From the NCBI GenBank assembly GCA_963809695.1, contig CAWEKI010000008.1:248001-312000 (forward strand): a DNA stretch of 64,000 nt, given 5' to 3'. The notes under the pieces are model-generated. The model was not told the DNA's origin and searched no databases. It was given only the letters and a program-made list of their open reading frames with translations. A program made the translations under genes and the position numbers. The stretch is from JAGDMJ01 sp963809695 (GTDB taxonomy: Bacteria > Bacteroidota > Ignavibacteria > UBA10030 > UBA6906). Shown piece by piece: positions 41,866 to 51,458 of this stretch; the stretch's first letter is position 1, and each line of letters begins with the position of its first letter.

Positions 41866-44240
41866 TGGCAAAACGCAAAACCAAGTACACCGAAACACCA
41901 TCTTCAGATCAGCCAGTCGTTGCATCAGCGGAGAAACCTGCCAGGAAGACACGGAGAGCCCCGGCCGCGGCCGACCCGAACGGCCGTTCACTGATCATCG
42001 TGGAATCGCCTTCGAAAGCCAAAACCATCAACAAGTATCTTGGCTCCGATTACGTCGTCGAAGCGTCGGTGGGGCACATCAAGAACCTGCCGAAAAGCAG
42101 GATCGGGATCGATGTCGAGGGAGGCTTCATCCCTGAGTACGAGACCATCAAGGGGAAGGACGAGGTCGTCGCACGGCTGCGGAGCCATGCGGCCCACGCC
42201 TCTGTCGTCTACCTGGCGACTGACCCGGACCGTGAAGGCGAAGCCATCGCATGGCACATCGCCAAGGAGATCGAAGATGGCAACCCGAAGATCTTCCGGG
42301 TGATGTTCCATGAAATCACCGAGCGCGGCATCGCGGAAGCTATGCAGCACCCGCTGAAGATCGACCAGAACCTGGTGGATTCTCAGCAGGCCCGGCGCGT
42401 GATGGACCGGCTGGTGGGATACAAAATCTCTCCCTTCGTCTGGAAGACCGTCTTCTACGGCCTTTCCGCGGGACGAGTGCAATCCGTCGCCGTCCGGCTG
42501 ATCTGCGAACGCGAAGAGGCTATTAACTCGTTCATTCCTCAGGAGTACTGGTCGATCATCGGGGAATTTCGCTCGAACGGGAGCGAACCATTCCTGGCGA
42601 AACTCTTCAAAGTCACGGGGGAAGATCCCAGGATCAACGATGCGACGACGGCCGAGGGGTATGTACGGAATATCCGGGAGCAGAGCTACAGCATCGCCGA
42701 TATCCAGAAGAAGCCTGTCAGGCGAAATCCCCCCCCGCCCTTCATCACCAGTACACTCCAGCAGGAATCGGCACGGCGGCTCCGGTTCCAGGCGAAGCGT
42801 ACCATGATGCTTGCGCAAAAGTTATACGAGGGGGTGGAGCTCGGGGACGAGGGCCGCGTCGGGCTGATCACCTATATGCGCACGGATTCCACCCGTCTCA
42901 GCGACGACGCCGTCAAGGACGTCCGTGAGTACATCTATGCCAACTACGGGAAGGAATATGTCCCGCATGAGCCGCGCTTGTTCAAGAAAGGGAAGAGCTC
43001 GCAGGATGCGCACGAAGCCATCCGACCGACCTCGATGAAGCATTCCCCGAAGGCGGTCCGCAAATATCTGGAGAAAGAGATGTATGAGCTGTACGAGCTG
43101 ATCTGGAACCGGTTTCTTGCCTGCCAGATGAGTGCCGCCATCTTCGAGCAGGTCACGGTGGATATAATGGGGGGAGACTATCTCTTCCGTGCCACCGATT
43201 CGATCCAGCAGTTCCGGGGATTCCTCCAGATCTACGATGACCTGGTTGACGAGGCGGAAAAGCAGAACGGTTTGGACGAAGATCCGGTTTCAAAGCTACC
43301 GACGGGGCTGAAAGCGGGAGAACGAGCGGAGTTGACGAATGTCTTTCCCAATCAGCATTTTACTAAGCCGCCTCCCCGCTACACGGAGAGCAGCCTGGTG
43401 AAGGAGCTGGAAGCGCTCGGGATCGGACGTCCCAGTACCTACGCGCTGATCGTGGACACGATCCAGGCCCGAAAGTATGTGGAGCAGCGCGAGCGTAAGC
43501 TGTACCCGACGTCGCTGGGGATCGCCGTCAACCGGATCCTGGTGGAACATTTCCCGCATCTTTTCAACGTGCAGTTCACCGCGCGTATGGAAGAGGAACT
43601 CGACACCATTGCATCCGGCAAGAGCACGTACCGGCGCGTGATGGACGACTTCTATCATCCTTTCATCAGGGATCTGGAAGGAGTAGACAAGAAAAGCGCG
43701 GCCATTAAGAAGTCGCTGCAGGAGCCGACGAACGAAGTGTGCGAGATCTGCGGCAAGTCGATGATCATCAAGTGGGGGCGCAACGGCCGGTTTATGGCAT
43801 GCAGCGGCTATCCTGCATGCAAAAACACCAAGCCGCTTCCCGAAGAGCAGGAGCAGACGAAGCACGTCATCGGAATGAAGTGCGAGTTGTGCGGCGGCAA
43901 CATGGTGGTGAAGGGGGGAAAATTCGGCGCGTTCCTCGGCTGCTCGAACTATCCGACGTGCAAGAATACGAAGCCGATCTCCATAGGGATGAAGTGCCCG
44001 AAGTGCAAGGATGGCGATGTCATTGAGCGGAAGACGAAGCGCAAGCGGATCTTCTATGGCTGCTCGCGCTATCCCGACTGTGACTTTGCCTCCTGGGAAA
44101 AACCTGTCGCCCGCGCTTGCGACACCTGCGGGAATCCGTACCTGGTCCAGAAGTATACTCAAAGCCGGGGCGAATACCTGGTCTGCCCCTCCTGCAAAGC
44201 TGAGATTGCGAAGGAAGAACCGCAGGCGGCCGCCGGGTAG
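41865..44240 (+). CDS. topA: DNA topoisomerase I
   Basis: Type IA topoisomerase relaxing negative supercoils. The 791-residue protein has a lysine-rich leader, a TOPRIM domain (SLIIVESPSKAKTINKYL, with DPDREGEA), the catalytic Tyr337 in GLITYMRTDSTR, and four C-terminal zinc-ribbon repeats (CEICGK, CELCGG, CPKCKD, CDTCGN) each ending in a xxYPxC pair except the last (CPSC). All features are intact. It is followed 22 bp later by a tyrosine recombinase, a common pairing. Confidence 0.95.
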   Translation: MAKRKTKYTETPSSDQPVVASAEKPARKTRRAPAAADPNGRSLIIVESPSKAKTINKYLGSDYVVEASVGHIKNLPKSRIGIDVEGGFIPEYETIKGKDEVVARLRSHAAHASVVYLATDPDREGEAIAWHIAKEIEDGNPKIFRVMFHEITERGIAEAMQHPLKIDQNLVDSQQARRVMDRLVGYKISPFVWKTVFYGLSAGRVQSVAVRLICEREEAINSFIPQEYWSIIGEFRSNGSEPFLAKLFKVTGEDPRINDATTAEGYVRNIREQSYSIADIQKKPVRRNPPPPFITSTLQQESARRLRFQAKRTMMLAQKLYEGVELGDEGRVGLITYMRTDSTRLSDDAVKDVREYIYANYGKEYVPHEPRLFKKGKSSQDAHEAIRPTSMKHSPKAVRKYLEKEMYELYELIWNRFLACQMSAAIFEQVTVDIMGGDYLFRATDSIQQFRGFLQIYDDLVDEAEKQNGLDEDPVSKLPTGLKAGERAELTNVFPNQHFTKPPPRYTESSLVKELEALGIGRPSTYALIVDTIQARKYVEQRERKLYPTSLGIAVNRILVEHFPHLFNVQFTARMEEELDTIASGKSTYRRVMDDFYHPFIRDLEGVDKKSAAIKKSLQEPTNEVCEICGKSMIIKWGRNGRFMACSGYPACKNTKPLPEEQEQTKHVIGMKCELCGGNMVVKGGKFGAFLGCSNYPTCKNTKPISIGMKCPKCKDGDVIERKTKRKRIFYGCSRYPDCDFASWEKPVARACDTCGNPYLVQKYTQSRGEYLVCPSCKAEIAKEEPQAAAG

Positions 44241-44262
44241 TGCCATTGCATCACGGGACGTC

Positions 44263-45177
44263 ATGCAAGAATACGTCGAAGCGTTTCTTCGCCATCTGAA
44301 GCTGGAACGGAACTATTCTCCGCGCACGCTCGCATCCTACGGGGATGACCTGCGCAATTTCCTGGATTTCCTGGACCGCCGGACCGCTGGCGCGGGTGCG
44401 CTTTCGCCCGCGGCTGTCGACCGCCAACTTCTCCGCGCCTTCCTCAGAGATCTCCTGGGTCTCGGCTACGCCAAGCGCTCCATCGCCCGTAAGCTGGCCT
44501 GTCTCCGCTCGTTCTTCCGGTATTTGAAGAAGACCGGTGTTGTGCAGGCTTCCCCTATGGCCACAATCGTCTCCCCCAAGCTCGACCGCCGGCTCCCGCA
44601 CTTTCTTGATGAAGACAGCATGCGCAGGCTGATGGATCAACCTGACGGCGCAACGCCGCAGGGGATGCGGGATCGCGCTCTGCTCGAGCTGTTGTACAGC
44701 ACCGGCATCCGGCTGAGCGAGCTGATCGGCCTCAATCTGCAGGACATGGAGATGAGCGGCGGGACGATCCGGGTGCTCGGGAAGGGAAACAAGCAGCGGA
44801 TTGTGCCTTTCGGACGCCCTGCGAGACGAGCGTTGGAGGCGTACCTTTCCGTCCGCGCGTCACTGGTGGGAAAAGCGCCGCCGGGCACCCTGTCGGCCGA
44901 ACCCGTGTTTCTCACCGTGCGCGGGAAGCGCATGAATCCCAAGGGAGTCAATGTGCTGGTCGGGAAGTATATCAGCCGGGTTTCCGAGATCGAAAAGAAA
45001 AGTCCGCACGTCATCCGGCACACCTTTGCGACACACATGCTGGACCGGGGAGCGGACCTCCAGGCGGTGAAAGAACTCCTTGGACATGAAAGCCTTTCAA
45101 CCACACAAATCTACACCCATGTCAGCGTCGATCGATTAAAGAGCATCTACTCCCGGGCTCATCCGAAAGCCGGTTGA
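44263..45177 (+). CDS. Xer-type tyrosine recombinase
   Basis: A 304-residue tyrosine recombinase of XerC/XerD type, probably resolving chromosome dimers at dif. The N-terminal SAM-like DNA-binding domain (EAFLRHLKLERNYSPRTLASY) and the catalytic residues Arg150 (TGIRLSEL), His249-xx-Arg252 (HVIRHTF), His275 (LLGHESL) and Tyr284 (IYTHVS) are all present. Position directly after topA, as in many chromosomes, favours a housekeeping Xer over an integrase. The frame is open upstream into topA, but ATG 44263 fits family starts. XerC versus XerD is not decided. Confidence 0.9.
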   Translation: MQEYVEAFLRHLKLERNYSPRTLASYGDDLRNFLDFLDRRTAGAGALSPAAVDRQLLRAFLRDLLGLGYAKRSIARKLACLRSFFRYLKKTGVVQASPMATIVSPKLDRRLPHFLDEDSMRRLMDQPDGATPQGMRDRALLELLYSTGIRLSELIGLNLQDMEMSGGTIRVLGKGNKQRIVPFGRPARRALEAYLSVRASLVGKAPPGTLSAEPVFLTVRGKRMNPKGVNVLVGKYISRVSEIEKKSPHVIRHTFATHMLDRGADLQAVKELLGHESLSTTQIYTHVSVDRLKSIYSRAHPKAG

Positions 45178-45209
45178 GCAGGGTCTCACGTAACGGAAAG
45201 GAATGACCC

Positions 45210-45542
45210 ATGCACATCAAGTTTACAGCTCGCCACTTCCGTGCTCATGTCGAAATCAAAGAGCATGCAATCGAGATGGTGAAAAAGCTTGATAAGTTCT
45301 ATGACGGGATCGTTACCGCGGACATCATCCTGAGCTACGAACGCGCGACCAAAAGCGTGAAGTCTGCGGAGATCAACCTTCATGTGTATGGCGGGGTTCT
45401 CACGGCGAAGGAAAAATCAGAAGACTACGTCAAGTCCATCGATGCCGCTGTGGAAAAGCTCGTCCAGCAGCTCACGAAGTACAAGACGAAACTGCACGCC
45501 AAGGACAAGGGAAAAGTCCGTGAGATACAGGAGAAATTCTAG
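45210..45542 (+). CDS. hpf: Ribosome hibernation promoting factor
   Basis: A 110-residue protein of the short HPF/RaiA (ribosomal S30AE) family that binds 30S subunits and pauses translation in stationary phase. It begins MHIKFTARHFRAHVEIKEHA and ends with a charged tail (HAKDKGKVREIQEKF); the length matches the short form without a dimerisation domain. GGAAAGG precedes the ATG. The next gene is hprK, 33 bp on; the same order is seen around rpoN/hpf/PTS-Ntr clusters elsewhere. Confidence 0.9.
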   Translation: MHIKFTARHFRAHVEIKEHAIEMVKKLDKFYDGIVTADIILSYERATKSVKSAEINLHVYGGVLTAKEKSEDYVKSIDAAVEKLVQQLTKYKTKLHAKDKGKVREIQEKF

Positions 45543-45575
45543 CATCGGCATTCATGGCACTCCACAGGAGACCCT

Positions 45576-46583
45576 ATGAAAATCGACAAGACCCGCGAGA
45601 CCAGGAAAAAAAGCTTCACCGTGGGATTCCTGTTCGAGGCGACCGCAGACCGCTTCAAGCTGAAAAAGCTGAACGGTGAGAACGGGTTCGAGAACCAGAT
45701 ACGGGATAAGAACCTCAATCGCCCGGGGCTGGCGCTCGCAGGCTATCTGGATCTTTTCACCTATGACCGGGTCCAGATCATCGGCAATACCGAGATCCGG
45801 TACCTCAGTTCCCTGCAACCGGCGCAGCGGACTCAGGCGTTCACCAGGTTGCTGGACTACCACATGCCGTGCATTGTTCTCACCAACAACAACAAGCTGC
45901 ATGAGAGCCTGCTGGAGGCGGCCGCGGCAAAGAACATCCCGGTGTTTGGGACACCGTTCGAAACAACCAAGATTGTTTACTTCCTTGCGGATTTCCTCGA
46001 TGACCAGTTCTCTCCCCAGGTGGTCGTTCACGGCTCCCTGGTGGACGTCTACGGCGTCGGGGTACTGCTGACCGGCCGTTCCGGGATCGGCAAGAGCGAA
46101 ATCGCCCTCGACCTGATCGAGCGGGGACATCGGCTCGCCGCCGATGATGTTGTCATGATTACCCGGAAGGGTGAAGGCATTCTCATGGGTGCGGGGACTG
46201 ATCTGGTCAAGCACTTCATGGAAATCCGCGGGCTTGGACTGCTTGATGTCCGGAGCATGTTCGGGATTCGCGCAATCCGTTATCAAAAGCGGGTGGAAGT
46301 GGTGGTAGAACTGGAGGAATGGAAAGTGGACCAGGAATACACCCGAACAGGACTCGATGATCAGAGTATCGCTATCCTGGACGTCGAGGTTCCACTGGTA
46401 AAACTCCCGATTTTCCCGGGGAAAAACGTCACCGTGATTACGGAGGTGATCGCCCTCAACTACTTATTGAAACACTACGGTTACGATGCTGCCAAGGAGT
46501 TTGCAAAACGGCTGGAAGGGATGATTGGCCAGAAAAAGAAAGGGAACAGGGTCATTAATTACTTCGAGCACGATTTTGAATAG
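45576..46583 (+). CDS. hprK: HPr kinase/phosphorylase
   Basis: HprK phosphorylates and dephosphorylates HPr on serine, controlling carbon catabolite responses. The 335-residue protein has an N-terminal domain (about 1-140) and a C-terminal kinase domain with a P-loop GRSGIGKSE (about 167-175) and the family signature EIRGLGLLDVRSMFG. Both are intact. No ptsH or sugar PTS gene is in the window; in FCB bacteria HprK often works with an Npr/HPr-like protein rather than sugar uptake, which is inferred here. Confidence 0.92.
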   Translation: MKIDKTRETRKKSFTVGFLFEATADRFKLKKLNGENGFENQIRDKNLNRPGLALAGYLDLFTYDRVQIIGNTEIRYLSSLQPAQRTQAFTRLLDYHMPCIVLTNNNKLHESLLEAAAAKNIPVFGTPFETTKIVYFLADFLDDQFSPQVVVHGSLVDVYGVGVLLTGRSGIGKSEIALDLIERGHRLAADDVVMITRKGEGILMGAGTDLVKHFMEIRGLGLLDVRSMFGIRAIRYQKRVEVVVELEEWKVDQEYTRTGLDDQSIAILDVEVPLVKLPIFPGKNVTVITEVIALNYLLKHYGYDAAKEFAKRLEGMIGQKKKGNRVINYFEHDFE

Positions 46584-46608
46584 CTACAGGCTCGTTTGTA
46601 TTTTTTTC
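46565..46608 (+). terminator. Weak intrinsic terminator candidate after hprK
   Basis: CGAGC (46565-46569) pairs with GCTCG (46590-46594), spanning the hprK stop, and is followed by TTTGTATTTTTTT. The stem is only 5 bp with a long loop, so this is a weak candidate, but the T tract is the best in this gap. Confidence 0.35.
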
Positions 46609-46627
46609 AAAATGTTTCCTTTTTTCC

Positions 46628-46656
46628 TTGACAAGTCGGTGAATATTCTTTATTAT
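46628..46656 (+). promoter_or_regulatory. Near-consensus promoter before the M23 peptidase gene
   Basis: TTGACA (46628-46633), 17-bp spacer, TATTAT (46651-46656). Predicted start near 46663, a leader of about 138 nt to the ATG at 46801. Confidence 0.65.
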
Positions 46657-46800
46657 GGCGAAAGATTTCGCCAGTAAGCCCTCTCGCTGTATTCCATGCT
46701 TGGCACGGGGTGTGTGCCACAATCTCCGTCCAGATTTTCAATTTTCGACGTGTTCGGTCGACTCACTGCAGACATACGCAGGCAGACCAAAGGTCTTTTT

Positions 46801-47757
46801 ATGTTGAGGAACATAAAATTCTTCGTTGTCTCCAGCAGGTCTCTTGATTTCCGCGAGATCAGGTTTTTCAAGACCAAGCTTGTGGGCTCGGGTTTGGTCC
46901 TTGGCCTTGTGACCGTGGTCTGCATTCTCCTGGTGAATTTCCTACTGAATGATATTCTGGGGATCGGCATGGATCGGATCAATCTTCTGAGTGCTGAGAA
47001 CCAGGTGCTGAAAGAGCAGGTACGAGGCATGGGGCAGAAGATGGCAATGGTCCAGCGAACACTGGAAGGCCTCGCTGCCCGGGGGAATGAATTGCGTTTG
47101 ATGGTGGATCTCTCCAAGATCGACGACGACACCCGCTCCGCTGCCATCGGGGGTGCCACCGCGCCTGCCGCGAATGCATTCCTTACGGGCGAAGCGGCTG
47201 CGGTTCTCTCTTCCTCACAGGCACTCATTGAACAACTCACGCGGGAGATCAAGCTGCAACAGGCGAGTTATGAAGAGATCTCCAAGCGCGTTGAGTATAA
47301 CAAGGGGTTCTTCGGCCACCTGCCTGCGATCAAGCCCATGGCCGGTCCCTACTCGGTCAACGGCTTCGGGATGCGCGTGCATCCGGTCCTGCGTGTGTAC
47401 AGGATGCATGAGGGCATCGACATCGTGAACGACGTCGGGACCAATGTGTATGCAGCGGGGGATGGCATTGTGCATTTCGCCGGACGTACGGCGGGTGGCT
47501 ACGGCGTTGTGATCGAGCTCTCCCATGGGTACGGCTATTCTTCGCTCTACGCCCATCTCGACAAGGTTCTTGTCCGTCCCGGACAGTCCGTTCGGCGGGG
47601 GGAACTTATAGCAAAAAGCGGACGTTCAGGTTTAGTGAGCGGACCGCATCTTCACTTCGAAGTGCGGCGCGACGGAAGAAAACAGAATCCTGTTGACTTC
47701 TTCTTCGACGATGTCCAGGCTGCCCGGTATCGGGCGCAGCTTGCATCGATGCATTAG
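46801..47757 (+). CDS. M23-family peptidoglycan endopeptidase with membrane anchor
   Basis: A 318-residue protein: membrane segment about 22-47, a helical coiled region (about 55-170), then an M23 (LytM/lysostaphin) domain with HEGIDIVND (His203, Asp207) and the HLHFEVR motif (His283, His285). It likely cuts peptide cross-links in the cell wall during growth or division. ATG 46801 follows AAAGG and matches family starts (MLRNIKFF); the open frame to 46696 is disregarded because it adds a non-family leader. All catalytic residues are present. Confidence 0.9.
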   Translation: MLRNIKFFVVSSRSLDFREIRFFKTKLVGSGLVLGLVTVVCILLVNFLLNDILGIGMDRINLLSAENQVLKEQVRGMGQKMAMVQRTLEGLAARGNELRLMVDLSKIDDDTRSAAIGGATAPAANAFLTGEAAAVLSSSQALIEQLTREIKLQQASYEEISKRVEYNKGFFGHLPAIKPMAGPYSVNGFGMRVHPVLRVYRMHEGIDIVNDVGTNVYAAGDGIVHFAGRTAGGYGVVIELSHGYGYSSLYAHLDKVLVRPGQSVRRGELIAKSGRSGLVSGPHLHFEVRRDGRKQNPVDFFFDDVQAARYRAQLASMH

Positions 47758-47794
47758 CCTGATGCAATCTCAAACGCAACGTGAGAGGTGAGAG

Positions 47795-48019
47795 TTGATC
47801 TGGACAATGGAATTAGCCTCCTACCTGGATGATGCTCCATGGCCTGCCACGAAGGACGAACTGATTGATTACGCGATCAGGACTGGCGCGCCGGTGGAAG
47901 TCGTCGAGAACTTGCAGGAGCTGGAAGACAGCGAGGAGCCGTACGAAAGCATGGACGAAATCTGGCCGGATTATCCGACCGACGAGGATTTTTTCTTTGA
48001 GGACGAAGGCGAATACTAA
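47795..48019 (+). CDS. DUF2795 small acidic protein
   Basis: A 74-residue acidic protein of the DUF2795 family, typical in having WxLELASYLxDAPWPATKDELIDYAIRTGAP, here MELASYLDDAPWPATKDE, followed by EVVENLQELEDS and an aspartate/glutamate-rich end. Function unknown. TTG 47795 is preferred over ATG 47807 because GAGAGGTGAGAG lies just ahead and family proteins keep the MxWTxELA start. A strong terminator follows at 48066. Confidence 0.78.
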   Translation: MIWTMELASYLDDAPWPATKDELIDYAIRTGAPVEVVENLQELEDSEEPYESMDEIWPDYPTDEDFFFEDEGEY

Positions 48020-48065
48020 CCCCTCGTGCGTTTGATTTTCGTCCGTGAATTCGCTACAATTATAT

Positions 48066-48090
48066 CCCAACCAAGGCGGTTGGGTTTTTT
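48066..48090 (+). terminator. Rho-independent terminator after the DUF2795 gene
   Basis: CCCAACC, loop AAGGC, GGTTGGG, then TTTTTT (48085-48090). This is the clearest intrinsic terminator in the window. It lies inside the open frame that could extend the next gene upstream, which rules out a start before 48091. Confidence 0.88.
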
Positions 48091-48158
48091 ATTGGTCGCC
48101 GGTAATCCTGAATAGAATCACCGTCCTCGTGCTTTTTTTGGTGTGGACCCATCCTCTT

Positions 48159-50303
48159 TTGGCTCTCGAGCGCAGGGCATTCCTCGTTCGCGCTGCCGTG
48201 CTTGCCGTCCTCCTCACGGCCGGGGTACCGCATCTCCTCGGCGCCGATGATCCCGACGACCGGGAGCAACAGAGCGGCAGGTCGGAAATTACCTCTCTCC
48301 GGTTCGAGGGGAATGAAACGCTCCCCACGTCAGAACTGCGCCCGGTGCTTGTCACCCGGGAGACTCCCGGATTTTTCAGCAAATTCCTCTATACCAGTAT
48401 CAGCGAGAAACTGGGGAGACAGAATGAATACTATGACCCGGTCACCTTCGCCGGCGACATCGAGCGGCTGAAGAAGTATTACAAGAACCGGGGGTTCCTT
48501 GACGTCAGCATCGATACCCAGCTCGCCTTTTCCATGCATGAGTCGTCCGTGGACATCACGGTCATTCTCCATGAAGGGTACAGGTCGATCATTGACACCC
48601 TCACCTATAGGGGCATCGTCGATGCCCCCACCACGATCTGGCAGGATATTCTCTCGTCTCCCAGGATCGCCCGCGGGGATCCGTACAACAGCCTCCTTCT
48701 GGAAGAAGAAGTCAAAAGGGTCCTGCGCATCTTCAACGACACCGGCTACCCGAACGCGGTCTTTGTCCGGGACAGTTCTGCCGCGACGCACTATGCGAGC
48801 ACGCACGACTTCTCCGTGGTCCTGACCTTCGCCCCCGGGAAACGCTATCTGTTCGGTCCAATTTCCATCCGGCAGGAGACGGACTCCCTCCACCATACGC
48901 CCAAACGAGAAGATATTACCGACGACATCATATTGCGCCACCTGGACTATAAACCCGGGGATTTCTACAGCCTTGACAAGCGCATCAGCAGCGAGAAAAA
49001 CCTGAACCGGCTCGGCGTGTTCGACCTCCAGAAGATCAACACGATCATCCCTCCGAACACGGACACCTCCATCTCTGTGCCGAGCTTCATCACCTTTCGT
49101 CCTCGCGACAAGCATGAGCTCGCCCCCGAACTGATCGTCAGCAACGAAAACAGTGCCTTCAACCTCGGCGCGGGACTTGCGTACAGCAACCGGAATTTCC
49201 TGGGAGGGGCACGGATCTTCAGCACCTCCCTGCGGTTTCGCACGCAGACACTGGGACAGTTCCCAAACTATTTTGTTACCAGCAGCGATGCGATTGCGAA
49301 TCTTGACCTGACCTTCGAGCTGCTGCAGCCATATATCTTCACCAACAAGATCAAGGGCACCTGGTCGTTCTCCTTTATTATTGAGAAGCAGCTCCCGTAC
49401 CGCCTCAATATTGCGCGAAACAAGCTCGGCGTGACCAGCAGGTTTGCAGAATATACCACCGGGTTTTTGGACTGGACGCTGGAAGCGGTCGATCAGAAGT
49501 TGAATCCCAACTTCCACGGCGATCCCAGCGATCCGGATATCGCAGAACAGCTGAGGCTGTTGTCGGCCTACCCGAAACAACTGAATTCCATCCTTGCGTA
49601 CACCTTGCAGCGCGACCGTACGAACGACGTCTTCTCCCCGTCGGAAGGTTTCATTCATTCCTTCACGGTGGAGGAAGCAGGGATTCTTCCCATGACACTG
49701 AAGAACCTGTTCAAGCGCCTGCCGTTCACCCAGTTCTACATGGTGAGCGCGGTTGGCCGGTGGTATTCCGATCTCACGACGCACCGCTTTTCGATCCTTG
49801 CCTTTAAACTCAAAGCCGCCCTGGAGGGGAAATGGGGGGAATCCCGTTCCGACACCTCGCGCCTGATCCCTCAAACGTACCGTTTCTATGCCGGCGGCAG
49901 CGGAAGCTTGCGGGGTTGGAACTCCAGGGAATTGATCGCGCATGCGGATCCACAACTGGCCCAACTTGGCGGAAACCTGTTGCTCGAAGGAAGCGTGGAG
50001 CTGCGTACGGCGCTCCTGCAAAACCTGCATGACGGCCTGTTCGATAAATTCTGGATCGTCCAATTCGTTGATGTCGGAAATCTCTGGCCCGAGACCCGCG
50101 ACTTTCGCTATCAGGAGATTGCCATCGATGCAGGCCTGGGGCTTCGTTATGACACGTTCTTGGGGCCGTTTCGCATCGACTGGGGGTTCCGCATCTATAA
50201 CCCCATGGAGCCTGTCGGGCAACGCTGGATCACCCAGCGGAAGCTCTTTGGGCAGACATTCAAGGAGGGAGTGTTTCACTTTGGCATCGGGCATGCGTTC
50301 TAG
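48159..50303 (+). CDS. Omp85/BamA-family outer-membrane assembly protein
   Basis: A 714-residue Omp85 protein. TTG 48159 gives a clean signal peptide (LALERRAFLVRAAVLAVLL, cut after LLGA); it lacks a clear Shine-Dalgarno, and GTG 48129 is an alternative. POTRA-like repeats follow (ITSLRFEGNETLPTSEL, about 45-330), then a beta-barrel with the loop-6 type motif YAGGSGSLRGW and terminal strand KEGVFHFGIGHAF. It may insert outer-membrane proteins (BamA/TamA) or act as a two-partner-like exporter. It sits alone before holB. Confidence 0.82.
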   Translation: MALERRAFLVRAAVLAVLLTAGVPHLLGADDPDDREQQSGRSEITSLRFEGNETLPTSELRPVLVTRETPGFFSKFLYTSISEKLGRQNEYYDPVTFAGDIERLKKYYKNRGFLDVSIDTQLAFSMHESSVDITVILHEGYRSIIDTLTYRGIVDAPTTIWQDILSSPRIARGDPYNSLLLEEEVKRVLRIFNDTGYPNAVFVRDSSAATHYASTHDFSVVLTFAPGKRYLFGPISIRQETDSLHHTPKREDITDDIILRHLDYKPGDFYSLDKRISSEKNLNRLGVFDLQKINTIIPPNTDTSISVPSFITFRPRDKHELAPELIVSNENSAFNLGAGLAYSNRNFLGGARIFSTSLRFRTQTLGQFPNYFVTSSDAIANLDLTFELLQPYIFTNKIKGTWSFSFIIEKQLPYRLNIARNKLGVTSRFAEYTTGFLDWTLEAVDQKLNPNFHGDPSDPDIAEQLRLLSAYPKQLNSILAYTLQRDRTNDVFSPSEGFIHSFTVEEAGILPMTLKNLFKRLPFTQFYMVSAVGRWYSDLTTHRFSILAFKLKAALEGKWGESRSDTSRLIPQTYRFYAGGSGSLRGWNSRELIAHADPQLAQLGGNLLLEGSVELRTALLQNLHDGLFDKFWIVQFVDVGNLWPETRDFRYQEIAIDAGLGLRYDTFLGPFRIDWGFRIYNPMEPVGQRWITQRKLFGQTFKEGVFHFGIGHAF

Positions 50304-50333
50304 CACCACTTCTTGGGGGGGAATGAAGCAGGC

Positions 50334-51452
50334 ATGATCTGGCCGCGCGTCATAGGACAACAACGGGTCAAGGCAACGCTGCTGAGCGCCCTCCGGACCA
50401 GGCGTCTTGCGCACGCCTATTTGTTCTACGGGGGAGAAGGGGTGGGAAAAGATGCCATGGCGCTTGAGCTTGCACGTGTGATCCACTGCGAACGCGGGGG
50501 AGAAGAACCCTGCGGTGTGTGCACGTCCTGTCTTCATTTAGACACTCTCCAACACCCGGATGTGCATCTCGTCTGCGCACTTCCTGTGGGTAAAGGAGAA
50601 GATAAAGAAGACAGCCCGACTGCGAAACTCTCCGAACAGGAGATTGACACGATCCAGGAGGAGTTGAGGCAAAAAGGGGCCGATCCGTACCATCGCATCA
50701 CCATTCCCCGGGCAGGCATTATTAAAGTCAACAGTGTCCGGACCGTGCGCCGGGAGTCGTCCATGAGCACAACCGACAGGCGGCGGAAGGTTTTTGTCAT
50801 CTCCGACGCGGATCGCATGGGCGACGAGGCGGCCAACACGCTGTTGAAGACCCTGGAGGAGCCGGCCGGCAACACCATGCTCATTCTTACCACCGCGCAT
50901 CGCGATGCGCTTCTTCCCACCATTCTCTCTCGCTGCCAGAACGTCCGCTTCGACCGGTTGACGGAGCAAGAGATCCGCACCGCGCTGGTTGAGCGTAAAC
51001 GAGTGGATGCCCGGCAGGCGGAGCTTGCTGCCCGCCTTGCCGATGGAAGCTACACTCGTGCGCTCTCCCTTCTCACGGAAGACGTCGATCAGTGGAGACG
51101 CGACGTGCTCGCGTTCGTCCGGAGCGCGCTTGCCAACAACGTGTCGTCACTCATGCAGGCCGTGGAGAAGGTCACCGACCTGAAGGACCGGGTACTGGTA
51201 AACCGTTTTCTTGTGCTGCTCCTCATGTGGTTCCGGGATGCGCTGGTGCTCATGCACGGAGGTGTGATCATCAACGTGGATCAACAAGAGGACCTGAAAA
51301 GGTTCCTGGTGAAGTTCCCGCATGCCGACCTCCTCCAGGCCCTCGCCCATGTCGAAAAGGCTATTTCCCTTGTCGAAAGAAACGTGTACATTAAGCTCGT
51401 GATTCTGAACCTCGCCATCCGACTGAAGGCGGACATCCTGCACACGGAATGA
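50334..51452 (+). CDS. holB: DNA polymerase III subunit delta'
   Basis: Clamp-loader AAA+ subunit. The 372-residue protein has a degenerate Walker A region (GGEGVGKDAMA, about 36-46), a zinc-binding module (CGVCTSCLHL, about 62-75), sensor-like NTLLKTLEEPAGNT and TILSRCQNVRF. ATG 50334 starts MIWPRVIGQQRVKATL as in homologues; the frame is open to TTG 50313. It is 6 bp before metG. Confidence 0.88.
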   Translation: MIWPRVIGQQRVKATLLSALRTRRLAHAYLFYGGEGVGKDAMALELARVIHCERGGEEPCGVCTSCLHLDTLQHPDVHLVCALPVGKGEDKEDSPTAKLSEQEIDTIQEELRQKGADPYHRITIPRAGIIKVNSVRTVRRESSMSTTDRRRKVFVISDADRMGDEAANTLLKTLEEPAGNTMLILTTAHRDALLPTILSRCQNVRFDRLTEQEIRTALVERKRVDARQAELAARLADGSYTRALSLLTEDVDQWRRDVLAFVRSALANNVSSLMQAVEKVTDLKDRVLVNRFLVLLLMWFRDALVLMHGGVIINVDQQEDLKRFLVKFPHADLLQALAHVEKAISLVERNVYIKLVILNLAIRLKADILHTE

Positions 51453-51458
51453 ACGATC

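Noticed and set aside
48045..48158. Longer upstream start for the Omp85 gene
   Set aside because: The extension translates through the terminator hairpin and T run at 48066-48090 and does not improve the signal peptide.
48330..50537. Minus-strand open frame of 735 codons across the Omp85 and holB genes
   Set aside because: It mirrors well-supported plus-strand genes, has no family motif and no ribosome site; high GC makes such antisense frames common here.
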